A DNA stretch of 64,000 bases from Stenogyne calaminthoides (GCA_037126765.1 JBBCBC010000030.1:3754478-3818477); one strand, 5' to 3'. Shown: positions 12,256-23,651, numbered from the stretch's first letter. The notes: generated by a model from the sequence alone, not told the origin. Program-made: numbers and translations.

Positions 12256-15200
12256 CTAGCTGAATCTGCTCTTTATGAGGCCTTGAACAGATCCGATCAT
12301 AGCTAAAATTGACACGACTAATCCGAACACCTTCAAAGCTTGAAGAAAAATCCATATAGGCGCCCAAGGTCTCACCTCCTTCTGTTTCAAGTACATTTCT
12401 ACGGGGAAATATATCATCACGGGCAAGTAGTTCAGGGCGCCGAGAACGCCTAGAACTTCGTTGAAGTAAGGGAAGATTATGGCGATGGCAGTTGTGGATC
12501 CGACGTAAAATGTTCTGAAGCATAGACGGAGAAGGTTCACCCTGAAACGAGGCAGCAGTGGGAGCTTGAATTTGTATTCGTTGTTGACGAATTTACTATC
12601 GGGATGGGTTTTTTTCAACTTTCTTTCGACTGCTGCGAATACTGGCTGACTGTAAATCTGCAACCAAGAATTTTGAGTTAAAAATTCAAATGAGATTTTT
12701 GCATTTTGAAATACTCCAAGGATGCATCCAAGAATTTTTTTTGTCCTATAACTTACACATTTTCAATTAAATTTTTGGTCCTATTGATTTTCAAATTTTT
12801 ATTTTCGTCTTACAACTTATATGAATCAAAACCAAAAAGTGGTAAAAATATGTAAGTTATGGGACAAAAAATTAAAATTTTAAAGTTAAAAGGACCAAAA
12901 AAACTAAATGTGTGTAAATTACAGGACGGGAATTAAAATGTAAAAGTCAATATGATCAAAACAAGAATTGACAAAGTTATAGGACCAAAAATACTTTTTT
13001 CACTTGAAATATTTAAGGAAAAAGTCCATAATTATGGGATGAAATTATAATTTTACTCCAAGAATATAATATTGAATATTAATGAGGCGGCATTGATGAC
13101 ATGAAGCTTCTTATTTCATACTTTAAAAATGACGTTTACTATGATGATACTATAATGTAGGCATAAAATGTATACTTGGGGGGAATAAATAGACTTAAAT
13201 TTCTATCTACTATATAAATTCGAATCATGCACCAAATAAATATGAAATTGAGTTTAATGATAATTACCGGATATCCTCCCATAAGATGAAGAACGATGCA
13301 AACATTAGCAACGTCAATAAGCCAGAAGGGCTCGTAATATCCGAAGCCCGTGAGTAGGTTTCCAGGTGCATCGTTTCCAAATGCGGCGTATCCAAAACAT
13401 CCGCAGCACAGAAAGAAGGAGCTGATAATAGTTATACCTATGTTTACCGCTTTCTTCATTTTTTTGTTTTCTTGAGGTTCCTTAAGAGTATCCTTCATTT
13501 GCAAGTAATTTATTCGCTTTAATTTACTACTCGGATTAATTTATAAGAGTACCAATAATTGAAACGTTCAAGAAAGCAAACCTGGATGTTCAAGAGAATT
13601 ATATTGTAGGTGAATGAAAACGCAATGTCTCCAATTGCTTGGAACGTGAGCCATACTTTTTGAGTTGGAGTAACACCGGTTACTCCGAGGATTTCACCTT
13701 TGACTACTCCGTTTCCTGCATTGGACACCAAATTAAGGACACAGAGTTATGTATGCACCGTGTAATTTAAGTACATTTTTAAGCAATATCAGCGGTTTTT
13801 TTTGTTTACCGAACAATATGGGAATAAATGTTTTTTTTAGGATAACAAGTTAGGGGTGTTGTTGTATTAAGGACAATATTTTACGAAACTTGGAAATGTA
13901 GGACAATATGTTTTAGAATATGTAAATATAGGACAATATGTTTTAAAATCTGTAAATGTAGGACAGTCGAGCCTAAACAGGATTTTTAAACATATTGTCC
14001 TATATTAAAATAATTATCCTTAGAACACAACCTCCCTTAAGTTATTGTCCTAACTGAATTGAAAGGGGGCGTGGGGTACCTATCGTTTTTGCGACGCCAA
14101 GGCCCAATCCGATGGACGCGTAGGCAAAGGACATGACGGCGGCAACCATGGAGAGAAACTCGGTGTCGTGAAAGTCGGGTATCTGAGAGAGCAGTATCTG
14201 CACAGCTCCATAGACAAGCATGAACTTAGTGTCTCCATATTCACAGGGAGCATTATGTCCTTCCTTGTGGAAACAGTTGGATTTCAGAATTGCCCTAAAT
14301 TAATAAATTTCAAATAACAAAAATTACTGGCAATGGCCAAGAGGAGAGATGATAATCAAGGAGCCAGGTATTTTGAAAGCTATGGAATTGGAATGATGGG
14401 GTGCCCGTTTGGCTCACCGAACCTGAAACGATGCCCACAGATTCTGCATCAATATATTCTCCTTTTCCAATGTTCACAACACAAACAACCACGTCAACAA
14501 ATGCATAAAACTGTACCTTTTGAAAATCTCATGATTATACAAACTACATTTTATTTTATTTTGATAACTTAAAATTATTGTTCCAAGATCCCGCTGTTGT
14601 GATCACCTATTATACGTAAGGGTACGCAGACTTTGATTACCTCATACTGTGTGCAGCTGTTATTGTAAAAGCAATACCGAATCCATAAAAGCTTTCGTAA
14701 ATAAAGAGTCCAATCACCCACATGCTCTTCCTTCCTGCAAAGAAATACGTTATACAAGGTCTTGAAATCTTATAAATAAGTCACATGATGTTATAGTCCT
14801 AATAATATTTGGGCCTTTCCCCTTTCATTTATTAAAAAGAATTTTGTAAATAAAAATTAAAGTTAGATACCAAAATTTTATTTTATTATCAATCAACATT
14901 ATAAAATATAATAATGATCAACTAAAGTTACCTATTTTCGGGTGATCAACCGGTGATCCCAGGTCAACGTCTTTGAAGTTGATACTTAAATGAAGAAATC
15001 AAATTGAAAAAAAATATTACATGGAACAAGAAAGAAAAATATTTTACTCAATCACTCTTTCATTATTTTTCCCCAAAAATTAAGGAAAAATTAATATTTG
15101 AAACTCGTGACCATGGGCCACTTAAAATTTGTAAGATTTCTGGACCACATGTTTGTTGGCCCCATAAAAAGATTGACCTGCATGTTAGTAAATTGAAAAT

Positions 15201-16139
15201 CAATTAGCTTGTAAGTCAATCTAAACTAACTCGTTCAGTTAATTACTTACAAGCTATTTGATTCCAATTTAAATCGCACCAGTTCTTATTCAAACCACAA
15301 TTAGGATCCAATCCAACTTCGAAAAGGAATTGGTTTAAAAAATCAACCTAAACCAACAATCCCAAAATAGAATATGGTGAGCAATAATATATATAACCTG
15401 CATCAAATTCAATCAATTCAATCTCAAATTTCATCAATTCGGTTATATCCTTCAATATCAAATTCAATCAATTCGATCTCAAATTTGATCAATTTGGTTA
15501 ACGAATCTGGTCCAATCAATTCAACCTCAAATTTGATAAATTTGGATAACGAATCTGGTCCAATCAATTCAATCTCAAATTTGATAAATTTGGTTATCCT
15601 TCATCAAATTCAAATTCAATTAATTCAGATCAATTCCGTTAATTAACCAAGTCTGGTCCAGTCTCAAACATAGGATCAGTTCTAAACTCGATTCAATCAT
15701 AATATATATCCTTCGCACGTCAAATTTCAAACTAAAACATCAATTACCTAGATAAGATCCAACAGCCTTAGCATAGGAACTGTTTCTCACATGGCCGGTT
15801 TCAGGATGAGGATATCTGTAACAATCACAAAGAAGATTTGAAGAAATAATAGTGATTATTCCAAATACCGCAATGCATATAGGCCCCGCAATCCACCCAA
15901 ACTGAGCCACACTCCATGCCAGTGATAGCACCCCCGATCCTATCACTCCGTTTATTAAATGAGCAACCGCCGTCCAAACAGTCCCTAATTAAATCAATCG
16001 AATCATTATATGAACAACAAAACAAAGGTTACAAACAGAAGATCAAATTAACCGAATTAAAACCAGTTCTTTTGACGGAATCGTCTGATGAAGGTGCAAC
16101 AATTGGAATTTCTCTTTCTTCAGATTCTACCCGAACCAT
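12256..16139 (-). CDS. Amino acid permease, AAP copy 2 (complete, seven exons, 460 aa)
   Basis: Plasma-membrane proton/amino acid symporter of the AAAP family. Exons on the minus strand: 16064-16139, 15748-15984, 14641-14734, 14080-14294, 13582-13715, 13268-13492 and 12256-12657 (with stop). They total 1383 nt, 461 codons including the stop, with GT-AG junctions and consistent phase. The start ATG at 16139 opens a charged 25-residue leader, then GTVWTAVAHLINGVIGSGVL. Exon 2 covers residues 26-104, exon 6 about 253-327 (CCGCFGYAAFGNDAPGNLL) and exon 7 about 328-460 (IYSQPVFAAVE, then NYLPVMIYFPVEMYL). Hydrophobic segments match the ten to eleven membrane spans usual for AAPs, and 460 aa is slightly short of the common 470-490. 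It is the paralogue of 107-2640 and shares its exon structure. Introns hold MITEs and a minisatellite but the coding sequence is clean, so the gene looks functional. Confidence 0.93.
12734..12995. mobile_element. Fold-back MITE-like element in the last intron of AAP copy 2
   Basis: The left arm carries GTCCTATAACTTACAC and TTTTTGGTCCTAT; the right arm carries the complements (AAGTTATAGGACCAAAAA). The whole piece lies between exons 6 and 7. No target duplication was resolved, so superfamily is uncertain. Confidence 0.5.
13837..14054. mobile_element. MITE of the GGACAATATG family in AAP copy 2 intron 4
   Basis: About 218 bp with imperfect terminal inverted repeats. The left end reads AGGATAACAAGTTAGGGGTG; the right end, complemented, reads AGGACAATAACTTAAGGGAG. 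The centre repeats TGTAAATATAGGACAATATG. A TAA/TTA-type duplication at the ends would suit a Tourist-like element, but the flanks are palindromic and this is uncertain. Related to 11345-11600. Confidence 0.6.
15465..15598. repeat. 48-bp minisatellite in AAP copy 2 intron 2
   Basis: Units at 15465-15512 and 15513-15560, then a partial unit to about 15598, differing at a few positions. Each contains CTCAAATTTGAT and ACGAATCTGGTC. The unit length is a multiple of three, so a frame stays open across it, but this is an intron and no protein is implied. Confidence 0.85.
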
Positions 16140-16152
16140 TGTTACTGGCCAA

Positions 16153-16560
16153 TTGGATCCAGTTTTACTTTTTAACTGTGTGGAATGATACGATACTATG
16201 ATATCTCACACTCACCTCATCATAAGTATAAATAGTTGATGGAACTATTAAACCGTGTAACTAACTATGGTTTAATTAATATCTTATATAGATTCTCTTC
16301 AAGATATGTTATCGATATTTCCGCATTTTCATGTAAATCTGGTAAAAATCGTTTCCCGCAAATATTTTATTATTGCTGGGGGATAAAATATCAATCTTAT
16401 TTGTTTGAACTGATTAAAATAATTAACCTTATTAAATTTTCATGGCCCGATCCGATTACGTTGTTGATAAAGTCAAAGACTCAACAATTTCTCCTATTCT
16501 CTCTGTCATGCACACTCCAGATTCTACTTATAACAGATTTTGACTCCTCACATTAATAAT
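16153..16560 (-). promoter_or_regulatory. Promoter-proximal region of AAP copy 2
   Basis: Immediately upstream of the ATG at 16139. It has a TATTTATA element on the minus strand near 16227-16234, about 90 bp from the start codon. The block from the GATCCAGTTTTACTTTTTAA segment to about 16560 is conserved as a partial copy at 37480-38083, which marks it as an ancient unit of this locus. Confidence 0.55.
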
Positions 16561-17221
16561 AGACAAAAATCAGATAGGCGCAGTTAAATCACGCCAAGCT
16601 CGGTTATTTAAAATATCATTTATTACATACAAAACTCTCCATTATGTATAAAAACTATCACTATTATGAACAAATACAATCAACGTATAGAAAATCTTTT
16701 ATATTTTTAAACAAAAAAAGTTTTTGTCATAACAGCCGATAGTTTTACACATAAACATGATAGAATCAAATGTGTGAACCTCTCTTACATAAGTGTTACT
16801 CTTAATAATAATATACTGATTAATTAAATGGTAAACATTATATATTGTACGTGTATATATTTTGGGGAATTACTCTTAGGTACCATTTTTTAAGTGGTAT
16901 CACACTAAGGTGCTACACCTTTTTAGACTTACTCTAAGGTACTAAATTTGAGCCAAAAAGTCTTAAATGTCCTTATGTATATAATAATGTCTTATATTTA
17001 TAATCATATGCAGTTTTTTAAATTGACACTTTTCTACACCATTTACTTTTAATAATTTTGTATTTAAAAAATTTTAAAATTGTAAATTGTAAATTTTAAG
17101 GTTTGAATTTTACTGAACTTTTTTAATTATGTCCTTATATCGAATTGATTTTTCTTAGCTCAATTTTTTTTAATTATCTGTTCTTTTATTTAATTAATTT
17201 TTTTTCAGTAACAAAAATTCA

Positions 17222-17540
17222 GTCCAAAAAATTTACATATCGAAACTATTCTGCACGCCCGAAAAAAAATTTGCACACCCATAAAATATTCTGCACACCT
17301 CAATTTTTTTAATCATCTGTCATTTTAATTAAAAATTCTGCACACCCGTAAAAAATCTGCACACCTCAATTTTTTTAATCATCTGTCATTTTAATTAAAA
17401 ATTCTGCACACCCGTAAAAAATCTGCACACCCATAAAATAATCTGCACACCCCAAATTATTTTTTTAATCATCTGTCATTTTATTCAAAAATTTGCACGC
17501 CCACAAGAAATTTTGTACGCCCGTAATAAAAATTGCAATT
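17222..17540. repeat. Tandem tract of CTGCACACCC motifs inside the Pack-MULE
   Basis: About a dozen CTGCACACCC or similar motifs alternate with AATCATCTGTCATTTTAATT blocks, giving repeat units of roughly 60-75 bp. It lies between the left terminus and the captured gene fragment. Many Mutator-like elements have such subterminal arrays. Confidence 0.75.
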
Positions 17541-17728
17541 ACACACCCATAAAAATCTGAAAAGAATTACATCAATAAATTTTTTAAAAATCAAATCTAA
17601 ATATTACATCAACAAAAGAAGATTATTACAACCAATAACTCCACAATTATTCAACATATTCACGGCGGGGCTCACCTCAAGCCAAGTTTCAAAGAATTTT
17701 AGGCGCACTACTTCTTTCCGTTAAATCT

Positions 17729-17983
17729 ATGAGATTATACTTTGGATTAGATACAATTGTACCAAACCAAACAATTTCCATCGACAAAACTTTGATTTCT
17801 AGTAATCAAGATTTTGAGATGGGGTTTTTCTCCCCTGGAAAATCCCAAAATATATATTTGGGGATATGGCACAAAAACACCCCAAATGTTGTAATTTGGA
17901 TTGCAAATAGAAACAATCCCATCTCCAACTCACAATTAGAGAGCTACATATGTCACTCCACACTCGAGCGCCCACCATTGTAG
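17729..17983 (+). pseudogene. Captured fragment of a G-type lectin S-receptor-like kinase (B-lectin domain)
   Basis: An 84-codon open frame whose first 60 or so residues match the start of the bulb-type lectin domain of S-domain receptor kinases. It shows DTIVPNQTISIDKTLISS, then FEMGFFSPGKSQNIYLGIWH and VVIWIANRNNPISNS. In full genes this segment follows the signal peptide and is followed by the rest of the lectin, S-locus glycoprotein, PAN, membrane and kinase domains; all of these are missing. The frame runs into unrelated GC-rich sequence and stops. It lies wholly between the Pack-MULE termini, so it is a transduplicated fragment rather than a host gene. Confidence 0.85.
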
Positions 17984-18451
17984 TTGTTTGATTTACATCG
18001 CACGGCGGCGCTGCGTTTGGGGACAAATCTGCTGCGCCGCTAGCCGCCTAGCCTCCCCAAACAACTCCCGGCGCGCCGCTACGCTCAGATCCTTCGAAAT
18101 CGCCAGCCATAAAACTCATATCACAACCAACGCCGCCTCCGCCCCAGATCCATCGGCATATTGTCGATCTGCCACTTGCTCACGCGGTGGGCAACGATGG
18201 CGGCGGCGTGTGTTTTCGGGTGTGGGTTTTGTCTCCTTGATTGGTGCGGCCGTATAGATTTTGAGAGAGTCTTTTTCTTTCTTTTCTTTTTTTTGGGATC
18301 ATTGATAGAATTTCAGAAATGAGGAAAAGGAAGTAAGGATGAGGGATTTATTTGGGTGGGTGGGTGGCGACGGGTGAAGGTTTGTAGATAGTGGGTGGGG
18401 TAAAGTTGGAAACTTTTGCACCTTACTAAGAGCAAAAAGGTATAGCACCTT

Positions 18452-18707
18452 GCTCTCAATGGCATAGCCAAGTTGGTAAAGTTTGTGGTGATATGGGGAG
18501 AAGTCCCCCGGCAACGCAGTTTGAACCCCGTGTGGGACAAATTCTCCATTGAAATATTATGAAGGTTTGTCCTGAGGATTGAATCATGTTGACTCTCTCC
18601 CACAAGTGTCTGCCACTTGGGCACATCTTCGATTTACAACCCGTCCGGCTGAGAGGCCAACGGCACGAGTGGGGAGTTTCTAGTCTCTTCCTCACAAAAT
18701 AAAAAAA
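18452..18707 (+). mobile_element. tRNA-derived SINE
   Basis: 256 bp, flanked by the identical 12-bp duplication GTATAGCACCTT (18440-18451 and 18708-18719) and ending in an A-rich tail (AAAATAAAAAAA). Near its 5' end is an A-box-like TGGCATAGCCAAGTTGG (18460-18476) and, about 40 bp on, a B-box-like AGTTTGAACCC (about 18518-18528). These are the internal RNA polymerase III promoter of a tRNA head. The body has no coding capacity. It interrupts the right inverted repeat of the Pack-MULE, so it arrived later. Confidence 0.85.
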
Positions 18708-18773
18708 GTATAGCACCTTCGAGTAAGGAGGTGTGAAAAATGGCACTTATAAGTAATTTTCCCAATATATTTT

Positions 18774-18960
18774 CCTAGATTGTGAGTATATCTTGTATCA
18801 CGCCCATTAATAATAATATATGAATTAAATGGTAAACATTATATATTGTATGCACGTATATATTTTTCTAGATTGTGAGTATATCTTGTATCATGTAAAT
18901 CTTGGTTCTTATAATTTTAATAAAATTCATATAAAATTTGACAGAGCCTCTTTAACGTGA
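18774..18960. repeat. Tandem host repeat flanking the Pack-MULE insertion
   Basis: The segment with AATTAAATGGTAAACATTAT and ATTGTGAGTATATCTTGTAT occurs left of the Pack-MULE (about 16805-16863) and again, with a second copy of its 3' half, at 18774-18900. The target site was therefore already a tandem repeat of about 100 bp before insertion. Confidence 0.6.
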
Positions 18961-19081
18961 AAGTCGGTAGCCTCCTAACCGTTTCTGAATACCCTACTCT
19001 AGCTCCCTCCTAACCACCCTCCTAAATATCTTCGCCTCATCGCCCTTCCCGAATATCATTTGGACTAGGTCTGGTATACAC

Positions 19082-20341
19082 CAGGGCGGTCCTAGGAATA
19101 TTGAGGCCTGAATCGAACTATAAAATGAGGCCTCCCCTTCACGTTTTTATGAATTCAAAAATAACATAAAATATGATCAAAATTATTATATCAACTAATT
19201 AAAAATATAATAACAGTCAACTCAAAATTACCTGTTTGATGGTGAACAGTTGATCCTAGACATTTGAACTCGAAACTTAAAAGAAGAAATACTCCTTGAA
19301 AAATAAAAAACATAATATTTGACCCAAGCACTCTCTCAATAATTTTTTTATATTCTTTTCTTTTTATTCTTAATTTTTTTTCCCAGCGTCTTCTATATTC
19401 TTTCTGATCTTATTTATTCCTTTTTTATTATTATTTAGTTGCGTTAAATTTGCGATTTGTTACACTAAAATGTACATACAATGATGCGACTATGCTTTAC
19501 GAAACACAAATTACACATTTCAGTATTCTAAATCGCAAGTTTCTAAAATAAATTAGGGAGTGCATGGTGCAGGGTCCCACTCTATCATCTTTCTAAAAAT
19601 TGTGTTTGCGTTAGGAATTTTACGGGATTGGTCCTCGTTTGACCAATTTTGATCCATCGGAATTTCAGTATTCTGATCAACTAATGAATTCTGTCAAATA
19701 CTCCCTCCGTCCTCTTTTGAACATCTATCCAAAGTATTTGTCCCTTAATGAAACTAATTTTTAAATGATAATAAAATAATTTTATTTTTTTTCACAAAAC
19801 TTCTTCAAACATCTCAATATTACATTAAATATATCAATATTACTTTATCATTTAATTCTCAACGTAGAGAATAATTAACGGTTGTGACAAATATTGGAGT
19901 TTGAATCACAAATGGTCCCATAATTATGGCCTCAAATAAATTTAGTCTCATAGTTTTCTTTATCGTCAATTTAGTCTCAATAACTTTGACAATGTCTAAT
20001 TTTAGCCCCAAATTAATTTAGAATCTTGATTCTCTTATATTCTCTTTTTGTTATTACTTAAATTAGGATCTTGAATCTATTATATTCTTTTTTTGTTATT
20101 ATATAAATTAGGATCTTAATTTTCTTATAGAATTTAGTCCTTTTTTATTAGATCCATTTCAATATTTATTTGATTAAGATATCTTCTCAAATTAAGCGTT
20201 GATCTATTACGAATAAATTTAAGAAATTGAATATATATATATATATATAAAAGGTATTAAAAAAAATGAGCCCTTAAAATTTTGATATATTTATGGGCCT
20301 GAATCGCTCGGTTCGTTAGCCTTATTAAAGGACCGGCCCTG
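19082..20341. mobile_element. Possible hAT-like non-autonomous element
   Basis: The left end reads CAGGGCGGTCCT and the right end, complemented, reads CAGGGCCGGTCCT, a terminal motif seen in hAT elements. No convincing 8-bp target duplication and no transposase could be seen. The interior includes a Stowaway-like fragment. An inverted repeat at 19880-20590 crosses the right end, so the boundaries may be wrong. Confidence 0.4.
19700..19903. mobile_element. Stowaway-like MITE fragment
   Basis: Begins ACTCCCTCCGTCCTCTTTTG, close to the Stowaway/mariner terminal consensus CTCCCTCCGT. The right end, near TGACAAATATTGGAGT, keeps only a weak inverse of it. One clear end only. Confidence 0.5.
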
Positions 20342-20590
20342 CCAGGTGTATCGTGTACTTTATAGTGTATTTTAAAATTTTGCAAGTTAAGATACAACAT
20401 CCGCTGAAAGCCTCAAATTTAAACGGCAAAACGACATTTTTTCGACTCATTTGGGACTAAAATTGGATATTGTCAAAGTTATTGGGACTAAATCAACAAC
20501 AACAAAAAATTATGGGCCGGACTAAATTTATTTGAAATCAAAATTATGGAACTATTTGTGATTCAAACTCCAAATATTGCTACCGTAAAA
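19880..20590. repeat. Inverted repeat pair with arms of about 120-150 bp
   Basis: The left arm contains TATTGGAGTTTGAATCACAA and TAATTTTAGCCCCA. The right arm, complemented, contains TTTGGAGTTTGAATCACAAA and CAATAACTTTGACAATATCC. Arms about 400 bp apart suggest the termini of a MULE-like or other TIR element, partly overlapping the hAT-like call. No target duplication was seen. Confidence 0.55.
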
Positions 20591-20654
20591 ATAAATGAAG
20601 ATATATTTATTAACTTATATATATAGGGGTGTATATATATATTTCAAAAGGCTC

Positions 20655-20785
20655 ATTTGCGTGAGACGGTCTCACGGTGAGACGGGATATAATTTAGATA
20701 TGACGCTTTAATAATTTGGAAAGAATGAGTGTTGATTTGGGCTAATGTTTTGTTTCATGCATGAGACCATCTCACTTGAGTTTTT
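20655..20785. mobile_element. Short MITE with GTGAGACGGTCTCAC termini
   Basis: Starts with the near-palindrome GTGAGACGGTCTCAC plus GGTGAGACG, and ends in GAGACCATCTCACTTGAG. A related copy lies at about 54045-54175. Small, non-coding. Confidence 0.5.
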
Positions 20786-21243
20786 GTCATTTTCCAATAT
20801 CGTCCGTCTCATATGAATTTTTGTCATCTCCCAATATCGCGTGCTTGAGCAGTTGGCCCTAGTCATAATAGGTTTAATTATGGGTCCTCAATTAATTTTG
20901 TGGACGACGATGTGCCTCATAATATTAGAAGTCATATAGTTGGGAGGCATGCCTCCCATTTTTGACACTAAACCCATTTTTGACACTGAACCCGTGATGA
21001 TTTATGCCCAATCTTTTATACGGGAATTCTGATGCAATTTTTTTTTAACTTTGATATAACGTTCGATGAGTCCTATACCTCGTTCATGATGCAGGTTTGG
21101 ACTCACAAAATACCTATTATTTTTTTATAAATAATGATAATTATTTTATTGACAATGTTTCAAAATATTGTTCCCATCGCCTCAAAGGTTTTAAGGTATA
21201 ATTCAATTTGATTTGTTATTTCTATAATTAGTGTTAGGGTTTT

Positions 21244-21747
21244 GAGAAAAAAAGTTTTTGGGTCTCATAACTTTCATGTAATCCCTTTTTCGTCCCAAAA
21301 AAATTAAATTATCCAATTTTGGTCCTATTTTTGCCGAAAAATAGAAAATTTTATCCTTTTTGGTTATGCGCAAGTCACGTTCCGGTTAAAATTGAGGGTT
21401 TCCGAACTAGTAGCAGACGTGGATGCTGAGTGTTACAATAAATATTCATTTTTAAAAAATATTAGAAAAGAGCAAGAAAATTATTCCTAAGTTGCAGAAA
21501 AAATGATTTCTTCGTAATAGATAACATAGTATCCACGCCATCTGCGAGCTCAGAAACACTCAATTTTAACCGGCACATGACTTGTGCGTGACCGAAATGG
21601 CGTAATTTTCTGTTTTTCAAAAAAAAAAAAAAATGGGGCCAAAATTGGACATTCGAGATAATTATGGAACCAAAATTTGATAGTTAAATTTATTGTGACG
21701 AAAAGCGGATTATAAAAAGGATATGGGATCAACAAACTTTTTTTCTC
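21244..21747. mobile_element. Small MULE-like element with long inverted termini
   Basis: Arms of about 190 bp make up most of this piece of about 500 bp. Left: GAGAAAAAAAGTTT, later GCGCAAGTCACGTTCCGGTT and AAAATTGAGGGTTTCCGA. Right, complemented: GAGAAAAAAAGTTT, GCACAAGTCATGTGCCGGTT and AAAATTGAGTGTTTCTGA. Flanks TAGGGTTTT and TAAAGTTTT may be a diverged 9-bp duplication. No coding capacity. Confidence 0.6.
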
Positions 21748-21807
21748 TTAAAGTTTTCTTATCTAAGAGTCAGTTCGAAGGTTCTTGTGTGTTCACGTAG
21801 TCTCTGT

Positions 21808-23651
21808 TGTTGGGATTATACTAGAAAATATGCTTTTTACTTTGTATAATCAAAACTGAATTTCGGACTTATTTACTGAAATAAATTGTTTATCACTGAT
21901 GCTTTAAATATTATCGAATGTTACATATATTTATTTGATAATCGTTTCAATAAGTTAAATGCGTGTTACATTGTAGTTAATTTAGTGATACGGATCATCA
22001 CGAAGATTAAATTAACGATCTCTTTGTAACTAAAAGTACGCCATTCACGACCTAGATGGAAATGAACAACCCATCGTGAAAGGTTGAAGTGTAAGGCTCA
22101 GATTGGCTTGTCTTGACCAAGAGATTACACTAGTGCATGGTGATGCACCGGAATAGGACCCTCTGGGAGGATAAATTCTTGAACCGAACTAGGAAGAATT
22201 TAGACCTCGGTTCGTTATTTCTTAATCTTAAATCCCTTAAATAGGATCACGTGGGATTGATAACTATTGCTTTGACTTATCATGGGTAGAGAATCAACGA
22301 GATTCAATACTTTTTATCTTGGGCAATATTATTAGTCGCGTGTGATTGCTAAGATTTAATCTGAAGAATCGTTATTGCAAGTACGCTTTTGTTTGATTTG
22401 CCCTCGAGGAGGTTCATAAAGCTTTATCATACCAAATCTTGCAAGTGGAATTAGTTTCGGTATGGATAATAATGTTGAACCGTTCCTTGACCAAGGATAA
22501 AAGATATTAATTAATGGAAAGCCATTTCAGTGGCTTAAATTAATTAATGGGCTAGATAATCTTAAACATGAGAAATAATAACCGGGAGCCATATTGACTG
22601 TAATATGGGTTAAGATGGATAGTGCAATATTAATTATGTAGTGGGATTAATTAATATTTATGGGCTTGAATAATATTGTGGCTCAATATTAGATATTCAA
22701 GGTCCATTAGAAGGTCCAATCTTAATTCTCCTAAAGGCCCCCTGAGTAGCCCAACATATAATCCAATAACTGAAAAGGTGATTAAAATAAAATAAATATT
22801 GTTTCTTATTTTTCCAAGTAAAATTCGAAAATTATGGATAAGTTGGGAGAAAGATTTTCTTTGAATTTTGTTATGGAATGAAGATATGTATTCTTGGAAT
22901 ACAAGATTATCTCATTAAATTCAAGAAATCTCCCACTTGGTTATCTATAATAAGATTTTCAAAAATTTTGAAATATAGTGGGCAAGAAAGATTTTCTTGA
23001 TTTTCTTGAAAAGATATTATGGAAGATATGTATTTCTTGAAATACAAGAATATCTCACAAATTCAAGAAGATCCAAATCTTGGAATCTTGATCATCATAT
23101 TTTCGAAAAATCCATAAAATAGAGTAGGTGGGATTTTTGTGGAATATTATAATTATGGGAGAAAGAATATAGGAGATATATTCAAGATTTCTTGGAGATC
23201 AAGAAAAGATTTTTCCACATTATTTTTGGGCACAAATTTCGACCACCTGGTCTCTGTAAATAGGGGATGATTCTTTCATTCTCATGTACAATTCCATGTG
23301 CTGGAAAAATTAGTAAATCCACAAAGGTGGTGCAACATAATTTATTTTCCTTTTGTTAAATCGTTCACAAGTGTCCTTCCATCGGATAGTCGAACGAGGG
23401 CTAAGGGAATACTTGGGAAGTTCTTTTGGTTAGTCTAATCTGCCAGATCACTGTCATCCCAAGAGGTACGTTCACGTAAACTCGTAGAATTTCGCATGCG
23501 TAGGTTTTAAGTGAATTTTTATATGCATGATATGTTGTTGGATTATTATTTGAATTAATATAGGATTAATTCATGCTAGTAATAATTATAAGAATTAAAT
23601 TTGTATTTAAATATTCACCCTAATAGATCTCGTGCAACTTTTTCCCCAACA
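21808..23651 (+). repeat. LTR A of the copia array
   Basis: 1844 bp. The position that reads TATAAATAGGGG in LTRs B and C is TGTAAATAGGGG here (23255 onward), so the probable LTR TATA box has lost its consensus. Contains two related copies of a GATATGTATT-plus-TACAAGA stretch near 22880-23060. Confidence 0.9.

Larger units (their letters stand above)
16864..18764. mobile_element. Pack-MULE carrying a receptor-kinase gene fragment
   Basis: Element of 1901 bp flanked by the identical 9-bp duplication ATATATTTT (16855-16863 and 18765-18773). The left terminus reads GGGGAATTACTCTTAGGTAC; the right, complemented, reads TGGGAAAATTACTTATAAGT. The inverted repeat continues through AAGGTGCTACACCTTTTT on the left and AAGGTGCTATACCTTTTT on the right, although a SINE now splits the right arm. 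No transposase is present. The interior holds a tandem-repeat tract, an S-domain receptor kinase fragment (17729-17983) and a separate GC-rich segment (about 17950-18255), which is the mosaic composition typical of Pack-MULEs. Confidence 0.88.

Noticed and set aside
15374..15646. 90-codon asparagine/isoleucine-rich frame
   Set aside because: It is a 48-bp minisatellite in an AAP intron whose unit length, a multiple of three, keeps the frame open by chance.
17222..17540. CRISPR-like array
   Set aside because: The repeats are direct tandem units without unique spacers, inside a plant transposon.
18456..18540. tRNA gene
   Set aside because: The A- and B-box-like motifs belong to the head of a 256-bp SINE with target duplications and A-rich tail; the cloverleaf arms do not close.
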